NCBI GenBank assembly: GCA_037039685.1
Contig: JAWNGF010000001.1
Span: 9,548,001 to 9,612,000, forward strand
DNA length: 64,000 nt
Direction: 5' to 3'
DNA from: Ceratobasidium sp. AG-K
Lineage: Eukaryota > Basidiomycota > Agaricomycetes > Cantharellales > Ceratobasidiaceae
This document shows, piece after piece, positions 45,864-58,415 of this stretch. A program made the position numbers and the translations under genes. Every line of letters starts with the position of its first letter. The stretch's first letter is position 1. A model generated the notes under the pieces. That model was not told the origin of the DNA and ran no database searches. It saw only the letters and a program-made list of their open reading frames with translations.

Positions 45864-46979
45864 ATGCTCTTCGCTGCGTTCGCTGCTCTCGCTCTCAGTG
45901 TCACGTCTGCCGTGGCTGCTCCTTATCACAACCTCACCGACCTTTGCGGTTCTACCCCAAGGTATATGCTCTTTCTTTGCTCTCGAGTCTTGATTAACTA
46001 GACATTATTATAGTGCAGCGGAAGTTGCTGCCGCCGAGGCTCACTTTGCGGCCCACAAGGTGTCGCCCAAGACGGGCACAGGCTCCAAGTTTGCTGCCAC
46101 CATTGAGGTGTACTGGCACGTTATCCAGTCCGGTACATGTATGCTCTTTCTTTACTCGTGAAAACTGTGGATATTCATTTCCTTCAGCTTTGAGCCAGGG
46201 GAACATTCCTGCTTCTCAAATCACCGCTTCACTCAATGTCTTGAACCAAGACTATGCCGGGAGTGGCATTAGTTTTACTCTCGCGAGCACAGACCGTACC
46301 ACCAATGCGTAAGTGCATCCGATAACTTGATCAAGCAGCGTTTCTAACTACAGACTCTAGGGACTGGTTCCTCCGCTCGGCGAGGGGCGATGCCCTCCAG
46401 ACTGCGATGAAAACTGCATTGCACAAGGGAGACGCTTCTAAGCTCAACGTCTATACTGTCTCGTTTGCCCAGTCTCCGCGTCCCAACCTCTTGGGCTATG
46501 CCACTTTCCCGGATTCCTACGCCGGCAACCCCACCGACGACGGCGTCGTTATCCGCTACTCGACTGTTCCTGGTGGCACAGCTGCCCCCTTCAACCTCGG
46601 CAAGACTCTCACCCACGAGGTTGGTCACTGGCTCGGTCTGTATCACACGTTCCAGGGTGGATGCTCTGGCAATGGCGACTTTGTGAGCGATACTCCCCCA
46701 CAAGTTACCGCGGCCAGTGGCTGCCCCGTCGGCCAGGATTCTTGCTCCGGTGGAGGAGTTGACGCGTGAGTAGGCTTGGTCCGTTAGTATGGGTTGACTG
46801 ACATGTTGGCATCAAGAATTCACAACTATATGGACTACTCGGACGATGCTTGCCTGACCGAGGTATGTGGTTTATTGAAATGCGCCTGGCTTGCCGACTG
46901 ACGGTGGATAAAGTTCTCGCCTGGCCAGATTGTTCGTCTCAAGGCACAAATTGCGACCTACCGCGGCATCAATGTTTGA
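45864..46979 (+). CDS. Secreted M43-family metalloprotease, copy 2
   Basis: 286 residues. Exons 45864-45961, 46014-46138, 46188-46308, 46361-46765, 46817-46862, 46914-46979. The signal peptide [20 protein letters not shown], zinc motif [11 protein letters not shown] (residues 200-210), cysteine pairs ([17 protein letters not shown]) and Met-turn [13 protein letters not shown] are all intact. It is the first of six head-to-tail copies; exon sizes equal those of copies 1 and 3. Likely a secreted endopeptidase with a removable N-terminal propeptide. Confidence 0.94.
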
Positions 46980-47216
46980 GCTGGCCAGGTTGGCGCCATG
47001 CTTGAAAGGAAGTTGGCTCTATATATACCTGTTTCAAACAGGCCTATCATTTGGAGGTGGCTTGTATCCATCGGTCAGCTTTGAATTTATACGTCAAATG
47101 TCAATATCGTGTACGCTGGGATGTCTCAAAAACGAAATTCCCCGAGTTTTTTTATAAGCCTCCACATAAACGGCGATGCCAATCGGAGGTAACCACGCCC
47201 ATATTATCTATATTGG

Positions 47217-47375
47217 TGACGTTTGTTCTCGCTCTCATCACTTTCCCCCCGCGAGTGCGAGAATCTCTCTGGTGACGGTCATCACCGGCGTCATGTTCTA
47301 CGATGCTCGAATGATTATCAACCGCCTCAATAATGCTGTGCCTAATGTTTCCGGTTCCAACAAACTATTGCCACA
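47217..47375 (+). pseudogene. Fragment of the ubiquitin-like-domain membrane protein gene
   Basis: Nucleotides resemble 42070-42225 of the intact gene: LVTVITGVMFYDARMIINRL aligns with LTVIIGVVLYEARLIINRA, and the next residues NNAVPNV are identical in both. One base is missing at CTCTGG/TGACGGTC relative to CTCTGGCTGACTGTC, which shifts the frame. Only the membrane-hairpin part is present. It lies 5 kb from the parent, between M43 copies 2 and 3. Confidence 0.8.
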
Positions 47376-48720
47376 TGTGAAGGGGGATGGTGTCGAAACT
47401 TGAGAAGCAGGTCCGCACTGTTTTCTCAACTGTGCGATCACACCCGAGTTCGAATGCACTTAGCTTTACGAGTACTCTCCTAGTTTGTTTGTCTCGAGTG
47501 CTCCTATATTTAGTCTGCGTAAGTTAAGGCACGGCGACCACAACGGCCCTGCAATCGGGAAGCCACAGGGAAGGTCGGCGCTTCCAATCGGATCGAACCT
47601 CCTATGGCTGTGCCGGGGCTATTGGTCACAATCTTGGTCATAACCCCTATTCGCTCACATCCTTATGTTCCACCCACACCAAGTCCCATCCAGGTCTTCG
47701 AAAATTGTGAGACACCCAGTGAGCATTTGGGAGAGCTCTCCTCTGACCCAAGTGGCAACGCCCATGACAAGTGGTTGAGTGCTTGCTAGAGGCCGGGATA
47801 AGCGTTCCGTCGGCCGACCCGCCTGTTCCTGAACATCGCCGAGGCTAAAGCGCCAACGATTTACGATCTCCCTAGCTCGTGGCAGTGTTACTAAACTAAA
47901 GGGCTATACGGACAATCTCATCGCCGGTTAACCTTTGTCTTACCGTGACCCATTATTATCAAGCCTAACCGACTTATCCCCGGTCCCAAACCCGATCCTC
48001 TCCGTCGCACTTAGACGAGTCCCAGAACTCGAATCCCCACACGAAGCATTCATGTACCATCCCCAATAATTCTCACGCCATCTACAGTATCCGGACCGTC
48101 ACCTGCCTTTATCAGAGTGGGACACGCGTGCAAATGGTACTTCTTGACGAGCCAAGCCCGACATTCCGCCCGCTTCCGACTTCTTCGAAGCGCCTGGCAT
48201 CTTGCTCGCGTGACGATATAGACGTGATCTGTCCGAGCGTTCTATGACTTCCCAAGGTTACCGCGTATGTGGGGTCAAGACGTGGTTCTTATCTTGGGCT
48301 TGACGGCTAGGCGGAGTGTGTCAGCTGGTGGTAGGTGACTCGTCTTGACTCGATTCAAGGAAAACTCTCGGAAATGTACCGCGCTCTCAGCGACATGATC
48401 GCTGTAGCTAATATTATTGTATTACGACTACTTCGGCTTCAATCGGCGATCCCGTGGTAGCTAATTTGATTTGGTGATTGTTCATATCTAGCCGTTGTCT
48501 ATTAATTTCTCCAAAACCAATACGAAATAGTTGTCTTGGCTCTCAGATCCACGGCCCTGCTTGCACGTCGAGCATAGGCTCGTCACCGCATGCTGCAGGT
48601 CATGCATCGTTGCCAACGCGCGGACACGACTCTTCGCTCGCGGCATTGAACACGGATGCGGCTATATAACAGCACCTGTAATGTCACTCAGGCTCATCGG
48701 CCACTCAATTCACATTCGAC
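47376..48720. other. Intergenic, promoter of M43 copy 3
   Basis: No gene supported in about 1.3 kb. The copy-3 promoter lies at the right end with TATATAA at 48664-48670 and the conserved block at 48586-48643. Confidence 0.5.
48586..48643 (+). promoter_or_regulatory. Conserved upstream block of M43 copy 3
   Basis: CATGCTGCAGGTCAT, then CGCGGACACGACTC; counterpart of 45681-45745. Confidence 0.5.
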
Positions 48721-49842
48721 ATGCTCTTTGCTGCGTTCACCACTCTTGCACTCGGTGTCACTTCGGCTGTGGCCGCGCCTTTCTTTAACCGCACTGATCT
48801 TTGCGGCTCTACCCCGAGGTATGCACTTTGCTTGAGGATTGAATTTGAATTGGCGTGACATTGGACTATAGCCCAGAGGCCATTGCCGCTGCCGAGGCTC
48901 ACTTTGCGTCGCACAAAGTGTCGGCCAAGTTGGGCGAGAACGCCAAGTTCGCTGCCACTATCCCTGTGTACTGGCACGTTATCCAGTCGGGCACGGGTGG
49001 GTGATATATGGCTCTTTAAGGCGGTATTCTTACTTATTTTCTTGTAGCCGTGAGCCAGGGTAACATCCCCACCTCTCAAATCACCAGTTCCATTGCCGTC
49101 CTAAACGCAGATTACGCTGGAACTGGGATCACCTTTACTCTCGCGGGCACTGACCGCACCACTAACGCGTAAGAGCATTTGACAGCCCCATCAGACTGCA
49201 CATCTCACGGCGCCCTTTAGAAACTGGTTCAACCGCGCAGAGCCAGGCTCTTCGCTGCAGACCGCGATGAAGACTGCGTTGCGCAAGGGCAATGCTGCCG
49301 CCCTTAACGTCTACACCACCTCGTTTGCCCAGTCTTCGCGCCCTGGTCTTTTGGGATATGCCACTTTCCCATCCTCCTACTCTGGAAACCCAAATGATGA
49401 TGGTGTCGTCATCCGCTTTTCGTCCGTCCCCGGCGGTACAGCTGCTCCATACAACCTCGGCAAGACTCTTACTCACGAAGTTGGTCACTGGGTTGGCCTG
49501 TACCATGTTTTCCAGGGTGGATGCACCGGCTCTGGCGACTTTGTGAGCGACACTCCCCCGCAATCCACCTTGACGAGCGGTTGCCCCGTCAGCCAGGACT
49601 CTTGCCCGGGCGGAGGAGTTGATTCGTGAGTAACGGTAGCCGGTCCCTGATGCATATACTGACTCAATATACGCAGTGTCCACAACTACATGGACTACTC
49701 CGATGATTCGTGCTTGACCGAGGTATGGAACTCACTTTACCCACCGGATGAGATAACTGACTCGTTTACTATTCAGTTCTCGGCTGGTCAGATCACTCGC
49801 CTGCAATCTCAGATCTCGACCTACCGTGGCATCGTCGTTTGA
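48721..49842 (+). CDS. Secreted M43-family metalloprotease, copy 3
   Basis: 286 residues. Exons 48721-48818, 48872-48996, 49048-49168, 49221-49625, 49677-49722, 49777-49842. The signal peptide is [20 protein letters not shown]. The zinc motif [11 protein letters not shown] has Val where most copies have Leu. Met-turn [13 protein letters not shown] and the [11 protein letters not shown] cysteines are present. Exon lengths match copies 1 and 2 exactly. Sequence is closest to copies 2 and 4. Confidence 0.94.
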
Positions 49843-50971
49843 GTTCGGTGAACCCGGTATTATTTACGAGAGGAAATGGACGTCAAAATGGACATACTTT
49901 GTAAAATTCTGTACCCTCGTCGATGTAAAATGAATACACCAATACATGTGTCAACCTATCCGCCAGATACCTTTTTAAACCAGGTAGCGAGAAGCGCGTG
50001 TCCCAATATAGCCTCGTAATCCATACTCGTCATGCATCAATCAATCCAATCAGACACTAGGCTTCTCTTGGCTAAATGGACTCGAATTCAGCTTCTGTCA
50101 TAAACACACACGTGGCTTTGGTGTGCTTCCCCCGGCGAATCAGCGAGCCGTGCGACCAAGTGCCGCGGTTGCATTTCGCTTCGGGGGGAGCATCTATGTG
50201 ATGGCTATCATCGACCTGGTAATGCCTCGGTCACTGGTTGGGCCGATAACTCCATCGTGCTCGTGCCCGACCTCAAGAGCATGTCTTCATAGTTCCATTA
50301 TTTCTCGCCCGAAAGTCGGAAATCGATACCCGTCGTTATATCCGGGCGTAGACGAGATGATGCTATGTCCGGCAATTCTTCCGTCACGATGAGTGTTCGA
50401 ACCGTCACTCTCGAGCACAATATTCCTTCGAGTTCCAGCTTCTTCAGCCGCTTGTTCGCGTGAAGCTGTGGAAAGTGTCTAGTATATGCTGCATATAGTA
50501 TTACGAGTGATTCAGGAAGATGTGCATCATCCGTGCATGACTTATGTGGTCGTCGCACCCAGTGCGTTACTCCGTCATGAAAAGTATGGCTTTGGAAGAC
50601 GGTGATGTGAACACGAAGACTTGAAGCGTAATCAAGAACTCCAACTGCGTGGGATGGACAGTGTATCCGGTTCGTCTGGCTTACTCCTGATCGTGTGCTT
50701 GGTATTTTTACCACGGAATTATTGCCTTCTGTACGAAATCCACGCCTTTATCTGACCACCTTAGTGGTAGAGCAGTTCGGTAGAGGCGAGTATCCGCGTG
50801 CTGTGGGTCACGTATCCCTATGACCACATGAGAGCGTGCGGACGCATTTGTTCGCTCGGCGAATTATCCCAGCTACCATGCGTGAGCTGAGGGTTGAGAT
50901 ACGTATAAAAGCCCACCGAAAGCCACGCAAAGTCAACTCATTCGGACTAGAGCCTCAGTCAAGTGCCTAAT
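49843..50971. other. Intergenic, promoter of M43 copy 4, possible gene relic
   Basis: TATAAAA at 50904-50910 lies 68 bp before the copy-4 ATG. A 138-codon minus-strand frame (50298-50714) with leucine-rich wording (RLKKLELEG) could be a decayed F-box/LRR gene, but support is weak. Confidence 0.4.
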
Positions 50972-52095
50972 ATGCTGTTCACTGCATTTACTACCCTCGC
51001 GCTTGGCGTCACCTCGGCCGTGGCAGCGCCTTTCTTCAATAGGACTGCCCTCTGTGGAAATACCCCTAGGTAATGGCATGTCTTATGAACTATGTGCGTT
51101 GGATCACTAATACTTCGTCCCTAGTGCCGAGTGGATTGCCGCAGCTGAAGCGGATTTTGTCAGCAAAGCCTCGACGGTATCCGCCAAGCTCGGGGAGAAC
51201 GCCAAGTTTGCTGCTACCATTCCGGTTTACTGGCACGTCATACAGTCCGGTACCTGTGAGTCGTTTGCTTTTGACAACCCAGCGCAATTCTTACTCGCTT
51301 TCAGCTTTGAGCCAGGGCAATATTCCTGACTCGCAGATCGCCAATTCAATCAAGGTCCTCAACGACGATTACGCTGGGAGCGGCCTCGCCTTTACTCTTG
51401 CAGCTACTGATCGCACTACCAACGCGTACGGCTATCCATCAGATGCATTTATGTGCACTTTTAACCTTAGTTTCACAGGAATTGGTTCAACCGTGCGGAC
51501 TTGGGTAACTCTTATCAAACAGCAATGAAAACCGCTTTGCGCAAGGGAAACGCTGCTACCCTCAACGTCTACACCGTCTCTTTCTCACAAAGCAATGGAT
51601 TGGGATACGCCACCTTCCCATCATCTTATGCTAGCAATCCCAAGGACGATGGTGTCGTAATCCTCTATTCGTCTGTTCCTGGCGGCACGGCGGCTCCATA
51701 CAACCTCGGTAGGACTCTCACCCACGAGGTCGGTCACTGGTTGGGACTCTACCATACCTTCCAGGGCGGATGCACTGGCAGCGGTGATTTTGTGAGCGAT
51801 ACTCCCGCGGAAGCAAGGGATACCTATGGGTGTCCTGTCGGCCAGGATTCGTGCCCAAGTGCCGGCGTTGATCCGTGAGTAGACAAACTCTAGGTTTTTC
51901 ATACCTGTATTGACTGGTGTCGGTCAACAGCATTCATAACTACATGGATTACACTGACGATTCCTGCATGAACCAAGTAAGAGATCGACAATAGTGTGTA
52001 GCAACCTACTGACAAGCCATGCGATCTAGTTCACCCCCGGGCAAATTGCCCGTGTTGCCTCCCAAATTGCGACTTACAGGGCCATTTCGCTGTGA
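50972..52095 (+). CDS. Secreted M43-family metalloprotease, copy 4
   Basis: 285 residues. Exons 50972-51069, 51125-51255, 51305-51425, 51479-51874, 51931-51976, 52030-52095. The signal peptide [20 protein letters not shown] and zinc motif [11 protein letters not shown] are intact. The Met-turn is [13 protein letters not shown]; the usual Leu/Met-Thr-Glu after Cys is MNQ here. Exon 4 is 9 nt shorter than in copies 1-3 (loop after TVSFSQ) and exon 2 is 6 nt longer. The Cys-Pro-Gly-Gly-Gly block is CPSAG. Probably active, since the zinc ligands are kept. Confidence 0.93.
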
Positions 52096-53237
52096 TAGGA
52101 TTTAGGATATATAGAGTGTAGGCCATAAAAACGAATCGCTGAGTAGTTTAGCTGTAAATGCTGCTCCGCACCTTAGGTTTGTGTGTGAAATTTAAAAAGC
52201 TCACATTAGTTGGAACAAATTCACCACAACGTGTCTACCTTAAAAAACATATATTTAGAAACACTGATGAGCCGTCGAGACACACATATCCATGAACATG
52301 CATTGGGAGGCAAAATGCGGTCACAACGTTAACCAACGAGTGCTGGATGATAGTAAACTATAACTAAGAAGACACTTGTGTAAGCTTGGTATTGGCTGCG
52401 GTCGCATGTATAAAACACAGCTCGCCTTTGGATTTTCACTTCTGTGCGGATAGGTATTTGCTCTCTCCCGACGCCGATACTTACTATGAGCTCAAGTTTT
52501 CGAAACCTGCCGTGCAAGTAACTTGACATTGGTCTGGTTCAAATTAGCCGGTTGGGTGGCAAGCCTCGGTAGTCCCCATCGTGCATCAAAGGAAGACAAT
52601 TGGGTTCATCTTTGACAAGTTACGACAAATTGTTACGAGATTTAAGGCACTCTCATAGCCTTGACGCCGGTGGGAGGAAGAGGAGAGAACAATAGCGCTT
52701 AGTAGCATGTTCGGGTGCGTGGTGGTATATATCCTGGCCGGTGACTAGGCCCGGCAGACCTAGAGCTTCGAGACGTGCAAGTCCGTGTTTACAACCTCCG
52801 AGGGTTGGGCCCAAACGTGGAAAAAGGCGCCTCGTGGGTACTGGCACGAGGCGTTGGCCGAAAATAAACGCATCCGTTCACAGCCCTATTTGCCCTCCTA
52901 TCATGCGGCCGATCGAAGTGTCCCGCCAAGACCTGATTTGCATATATCTAGCACTGATTCGGGTGTATTACACGCCCTTGTATGTATTACCCACCTTGAT
53001 GCCAACTCCGAGTCTCACTCATTACGTCCGCAGTCGACATTGAAATTGAAATGTCGCAGATCACCCAGATCGAGAAACGCGGCCCCCCCTGCCCGGTAAT
53101 GGGCTATGAAGCGGCCATCCCAAACCAGTGTTGACCATGAGCGCTCGTTGTCTCGACCGCCTATTTAATCGCCTTTCATTGCTGTCTTTACCAGCATCCC
53201 CCTCTAACTCACCTCATTGCGTTTCAATTGCCTTATC
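52096..53237. other. Intergenic, no supported gene
   Basis: About 1.1 kb. Overlapping 60-104-codon frames around 52650-53100 on both strands show no motif or splice support. Confidence 0.5.
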
Positions 53238-54382
53238 ATGCTCCTTTCTACATTCACTGTACTTGCCTTAGGTATAACTTCCGCTAACGCCGCACCTCAC
53301 TCCACCGGAGGAAAGCACTGTGGCTCTACTCTCAGGTATATCGTCCACACACTATTCCAACGAGTGCATGTTGAAATATCTGCGTAATAATAGTGCGGAA
53401 GCTATTGCCAAAGCCGAATCTGATTTTACAGCACGCAAAGCATCGCTCAAACAAGCTACGAATGCGACCTCATTATTTGCATCGACGATTCCAGTCTATT
53501 GGCACGTTATTACTTCTGGCGGACGTCAGTATTCGCGTTCTCGTGTGTTTAGCTACTATTACTGACTCGGTCTGTTAGCTGATCCCGAGGAGAGCGTTAC
53601 CGACCTACAGATTGCGAAATCAATTGAAGTGCTCAACAATGACTATGCTCCAAGCGGTATTAGCTTTACTCATATAAACACGGACGTTACCGAGAATGCG
53701 TGAGTTTACTTGGACGCTCACATTTACACTACTGACACATGTTCGTCAGGAAATGGTTTACAGGCGTTGGAGCTGGCAACTTTTACGAGTCGGAGATGAA
53801 GACAGCGCTCCACCAAGGAACCGCGGCCACTCTGAACATATACACCGCTGCGCCGCCTTTGCCTGACGACCCCACTTCAACCCTCTTGGGATATGCCACT
53901 TTTCCCTTCGATTATACCGAAAATCTTGTCCTCGATGGCGTTGTCATCCGTTACTCGACCGTCCCAGGGGGCTCCGCTCCCGGAAATAACCTAGGAAAAA
54001 CGCTCACACACGAGGTCGGCCACTGGCTTGGGCTCTTTCACACCTTCCAGGGGGAGAGTTGTGAAGGTAATGGGGACATGGTTGATGACACGCCACCACA
54101 AAAAGAAATGACTAACGGCGGTTGTCCGGCTGGAAAGGATACCTGCCCAGGCGGGGCAGTTGATCCGTAAGTTGTTTTCTCTACATGGATTTCAACTGGA
54201 TCACTGACTTTGCGATGACAGAATCCATAACTTTATGGATTATAGCGACGACGCTTGCTTGACCGAGGTACGTAACCTGCGGGATTTTGCCGTAATATTG
54301 CCCCCTGACTTTCGTGATCCAGTTTACCCCCGGTCAAATTGCGCGCATGCAAAGCATGGTATCTGCCTACAGGTCCGCCTAG
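53238..54382 (+). CDS. Secreted M43-family metalloprotease, copy 5
   Basis: 290 residues. Exons 53238-53335, 53394-53524, 53579-53699, 53750-54166, 54222-54267, 54323-54382. The signal peptide is [20 protein letters not shown], the zinc motif [11 protein letters not shown] and the Met-turn [13 protein letters not shown]. It belongs to a second subgroup with copies 6 and 7: longer loop [18 protein letters not shown], an extra residue before the cysteine (GESCEGNGD), an NATSLFAS propeptide and a 60-nt last exon. All six introns' positions match the first subgroup. Confidence 0.93.
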
Positions 54383-54999
54383 TTAGGGTGATGTTAACGC
54401 GGCTCGCGGGATGAAGAGCCTAGCTCGCCCATTGGGGGCCTGCATATATCCCAAATTTCTTGTTATGCATCGTTGGATAGGGTTATTGGTGTGCATGTCG
54501 AATTAATAGTATTTAAATGCGGTGAAAATAGTCCGAGTTTTTATGAAAGGCAGTAGTGCGTCCATTACCATTGGTTCAGCTTTCAGTCACCCCAGAATAT
54601 GCACCATACACGCCAAGCCGAAGATATCACATCTTACAAGTCACGAACAAGAGGGAAACCCACTTCCGATGTCGAAGAAGTGCGCTTATAGGCCAAACAT
54701 CGGTCACCGATCGAAAGTACAAGGTGATTGTTGCCAAATCTATCGTTGGCTGGAGACGATTCTTGACGTCACTGGGATATCGAAATTGAAATATCCTGAC
54801 CGAAGTTACCTCCAAGCGCCGCCGATCTAGGAACATGGCTGTTCTGCCAGTCTTGGCGCGGGGCTGTGGAGCACGCATGGCATCAAGGAATTAGACCCGA
54901 TCTGGCCACGAGCGCTCCTGCTAGCGTCCCTATTAAGCAAGCCACCATGCTTCGTCCCAGCAGCACCCAGTTCGTCCGACCACCAATCCCTCAACCACC
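54383..54999. other. Intergenic between M43 copies 5 and 6
   Basis: No gene supported; short frames only. Confidence 0.5.
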
Positions 55000-56152
55000 A
55001 TGCTGCCCTTCGCGCTCACTACCCTCGTACTCGGTATCGCATCAACTGTAGCTGCACCTAGTCCCGGGAAATATGAGAGATGTGGTTCTTCTCCTAGGTA
55101 ACGGCCTTCATAGCCCCCACACCAGTTATCACTGACGTGAATGGTGGTCGCTAGTGCGAAGGCAGTTGCCCTCGCCGAGGCTGATTTTACATCGAAGAAA
55201 GCGGCGTTTAAGCAGGCTGTGAACGCGACTTCTCTTTTCGCGTCGTCCGTCCCTGTTTACTGGCACGTTGTTACGTCCGGAGGTTAGTACCTCCCTTTTG
55301 TGCCGAGGTAGGCCCGTACTGACCTGCGCCGCAGCCAGCATTGAAGAAAATGTTTCCGATAAACAAATTGCAGATTCAATGGACGTCCTTAATAGAGACT
55401 ACGCTGCGGCGGGCATTAATTTCGTCCTTATGGGCACCGATCGGGTTATTGAACCGTGAGCCAACTGCAATGGCCACCATCATATGTGGCTACTAACGGT
55501 GTATTGCACAGAAACTGGTTTAGTGGCGTGTCATCGCAGAATATATATGACTTGGACATGAAGATGGCGCTACGCAAGGGCGGGACCTCGGCTGTGCCTC
55601 TCAACATTTACACCGCCGCCCCCGTTAATCCGTCTTCCCCTGATCGAATGGTATTAGGATACGCGACCTTTCCTTGGAACTTCGTTTCGAGCCCTGCCGC
55701 TGATGGCGTCGTTATTCGCTATTCGACGCTACCCGGCGGCTCGTCTCTGGGAATGAACCTAGGCAAGACTCTTACTCACGAAGTTGGTCATTGGCTGGGT
55801 CTCTATCACGTTTTCCAAGGAGGTAGCTGCGATGGTGAAGGGGACCTTGTCGCCGATACCCCACCACAGAGCCAAATGACTGATGGTGGCTGTCCGGCAG
55901 TCAAGGATAGCTGCCCAGGTGGAGGACCTGATGCGTGAGTCGATTCTTCCGGGACCTTTGTTCGTTTTACCTAAATCGAGGTATAGCGTGCATAACTTTA
56001 TGGATTATAGTGACGATGCGTGTTTGACCGAGGTATATCAGTCGTGTCCTCCAATTTGTATATCGTCACTGACTCGGTTGTCGCTTCCTCAGTTCACGCC
56101 TGGCCAGATTGCTCGCATGCAAACTGCGATAACCATGTACCGATTGATTTAG
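55000..56152 (+). CDS. Secreted M43-family metalloprotease, copy 6
   Basis: 291 residues. Exons 55000-55097, 55155-55282, 55335-55455, 55512-55934, 55987-56032, 56093-56152. The signal peptide is MLPFALTTLVLGIASTVAAP, the zinc motif [11 protein letters not shown] and the Met-turn [13 protein letters not shown]. Second-subgroup marks are GGSCDGEGDLVADTPP and TAAPVNPSSPDRMVLGYA. Exon 4 is the longest of the family (423 nt). All zinc-binding and turn residues are kept. Confidence 0.93.
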
Positions 56153-57175
56153 TCTAGAAGTTTTCGTGAGGCGTATGAACTGACTCTAAGATTTCACGAG
56201 ATAACGTCCAATAATATGGTCGCACGATCTGAGGTACTTTATTCCTGTATTTGCTTAAACCTCGTTGATAATGATTTATGAATGTTGCTGCATGCTTGTT
56301 GGGAGACTAATGGGTTTGAGCAGATTTATTTAATCCAGTTCCGCCGAATGAGTCGAGAAAATCATCTCATTTGGGGCACAAATCGAAGTCAGCGAGTTTA
56401 AGCCTATGATTTATGGAAAAAAATTAAAAAATTAAAAAATAGCATCTTGTGAGCGCGGCATTAGGGGGTCGGGGTATCAGTGTAGGAATGACTTGCTACC
56501 CGAGCAGGTGATAGAGTTCTAATCAGAGTCGCTATTTAGACATGCTTCGCGTCACTCCCGGCCAGTTTGTCGAGGTCGGCGAGTAAAACGCCAGATAAAG
56601 GAAATATTGGTCAAGGGGGGTTGACTGAACGCGGTGATGCTGTTGGTGAAATCGCCCTAAATGTACAACCCTCCTCTTGCCCACGCCATTTCTAAATCTC
56701 TAAGAATCATATGTCGAGGGGACCGAGACACCCCTCGTAGACAACCGGGGCTCTCACCGGGTATACTCACATGGACCAGGCCTTCATCGGATCGTCTGCT
56801 CACTTGGACACATGGGTTCGTTCCAGAATGATAGCTATCCTACTGAAGTGGGTATACAAGCATACTAGCGTCATGTGTGGGCTCACAGCATGCGCACAAA
56901 ACACTTATCGACTGACAAGTACTTGTTGATGCCGTCCTAAATATGGAAATAATTGGAATCACTGTGATCTACCTGACTACGAAGCACGCACGAGGCCTTC
57001 ACTAGGCCTTCCCACCGGTCCGCCGGTAGGCTGTGAAGCGCCCATACCATTAAGCGGTTCGGGTGTTACGGAGCCACGAGAACCCGAGTGTCCACTGTCC
57101 AGAAATCTTACATCACCGGGCCTTGTGCTGCATTCTTCAGTCTACCCCATGGCGTCGTTTGGTAACTCCTTTCTC
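56153..57175. other. Intergenic, partly duplicated M43 flank
   Basis: No gene supported. An A-rich run occurs near 56417-56442. The AAGCGGTTCGGG stretch at 57051-57062 recurs at 58311-58322 before copy 7, indicating a duplicated promoter region. Confidence 0.5.
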
Positions 57176-57265
57176 ATTTTGTTTTCCATACTTACGCAAC
57201 CTGTACTTGGCATAATGCCAGTGTTGCTGCGCCTGACCCTGGCAGGCACGAATGCCAGGAAGCGA
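57176..57265 (+). pseudogene. Relic of an M43 protease first exon (signal peptide)
   Basis: ATTTTGTTTTCCATACTTAC aligns with the first codons of copy 7, with the start ATG changed to ATT. After a one-base loss the frame ASVAAPDPGRHEC resembles STVAAPSPGKYERC of copy 6. No later exon is recognisable. Confidence 0.7.
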
Positions 57266-58415
57266 TTCTTGGCTGTTGACGAGCAGTCCTGAAACCAGCA
57301 ATTAAATGAGTGAAGGTGCATGTAGAGCTTTATATAAGTGAAGGTTTAATATGATATCGGTCACGGTAACAATTACGTTGGTGTGGCCGGCGATTCATTT
57401 CGAGAAATGCAACATATAAATGAATGCGTCGGAAGGGTTGGCTTTGCTATTTCCAAAAGGTAGTGGTTTGCGAGGCATCACGTGTCCAGCTCACATCCGG
57501 AGCAATTCTAAATTTTATCCTTCGTCCACAATGGTATCTGTGCAACCTCATGTATCGTTGCCCAGGTCGCCACGTCCCGAATGGACTCTAAATCACCCAC
57601 CAAAGTCTAGTGCAATCGTTCTTGGTTTACGAGCTTCCCGACCGAAAATTGCGCTACCCTAGGCCAAATATTCCACTGTCCGAGGAACGAGGACACCCAT
57701 AAAAGCACTTGTGGGCGCGAATGGGGAATTTATCGGCTCCGGCACGACTAACCGCCCAAAAAGAGGATAAAGACCCTGGTTCGGGTCTTCGCTCGGGCTT
57801 CCTGCGCGCTAGTTGTCAGCGTTTTACCGGTCTCGGGCATCAGCCAAAGTGAGGATTTTGTGGGGGCACTGGCAAAAAGTAGAGATCCGCTCCACAAAAT
57901 TGCCCAAAAAGTATAGCCCCCGATCTTGCCAAGCTGTTCTATCCTGAACAAGGTGCTTATCAAAGGGATTGGGACGCCTCGTGGACAATGGAAACTCTGG
58001 TCGGAAGAATGTGCAACGTTGTTCGTCACCCCAGCCACTTGCTACTTGCAAACACGTTCAGTCGAAGTTCAAAGTGTATTTCACCGAGATAATCTATTCG
58101 CACCATAATGCGTTATATAGACCCATGATATGTGTCCGAATAACCCTCCCGGCTGGTAACTGTCCCTGATACCCCCTTGTTATGGAAAAATTAATTGAAA
58201 TCACGTACGTGATTCTTGCTCCTGCCAAGCGTGCCTCCGGTCAAAATCACGCGGTCGTTTCACTTGTCCCCCCACTGTTTACCGGCGATCATCGAGCGCG
58301 CATACTAGTAAGCGGTTCGGGCCCGTTGCAACCACAAGCCCTGATAATGTCAAACCTGCCTATTTAACCCCACATTTCTCTGCGTTTTTCAGTATCCCCG
58401 GCTCATTTCCTTGTG
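57266..58415. other. Intergenic before M43 copy 7
   Basis: No gene supported; overlapping short frames on both strands near 57750-58170 have no motif. Confidence 0.5.

Noticed and set aside
50298..50714. 138-codon minus-strand frame as an LRR/F-box gene
   Set aside because: Only a vague leucine-rich wording; no splice structure or clear domain.
50750..50800. tRNA-like A-box (TTAGTGGTAGAGC)
   Set aside because: No matching B-box, anticodon arm or acceptor stem could be folded.
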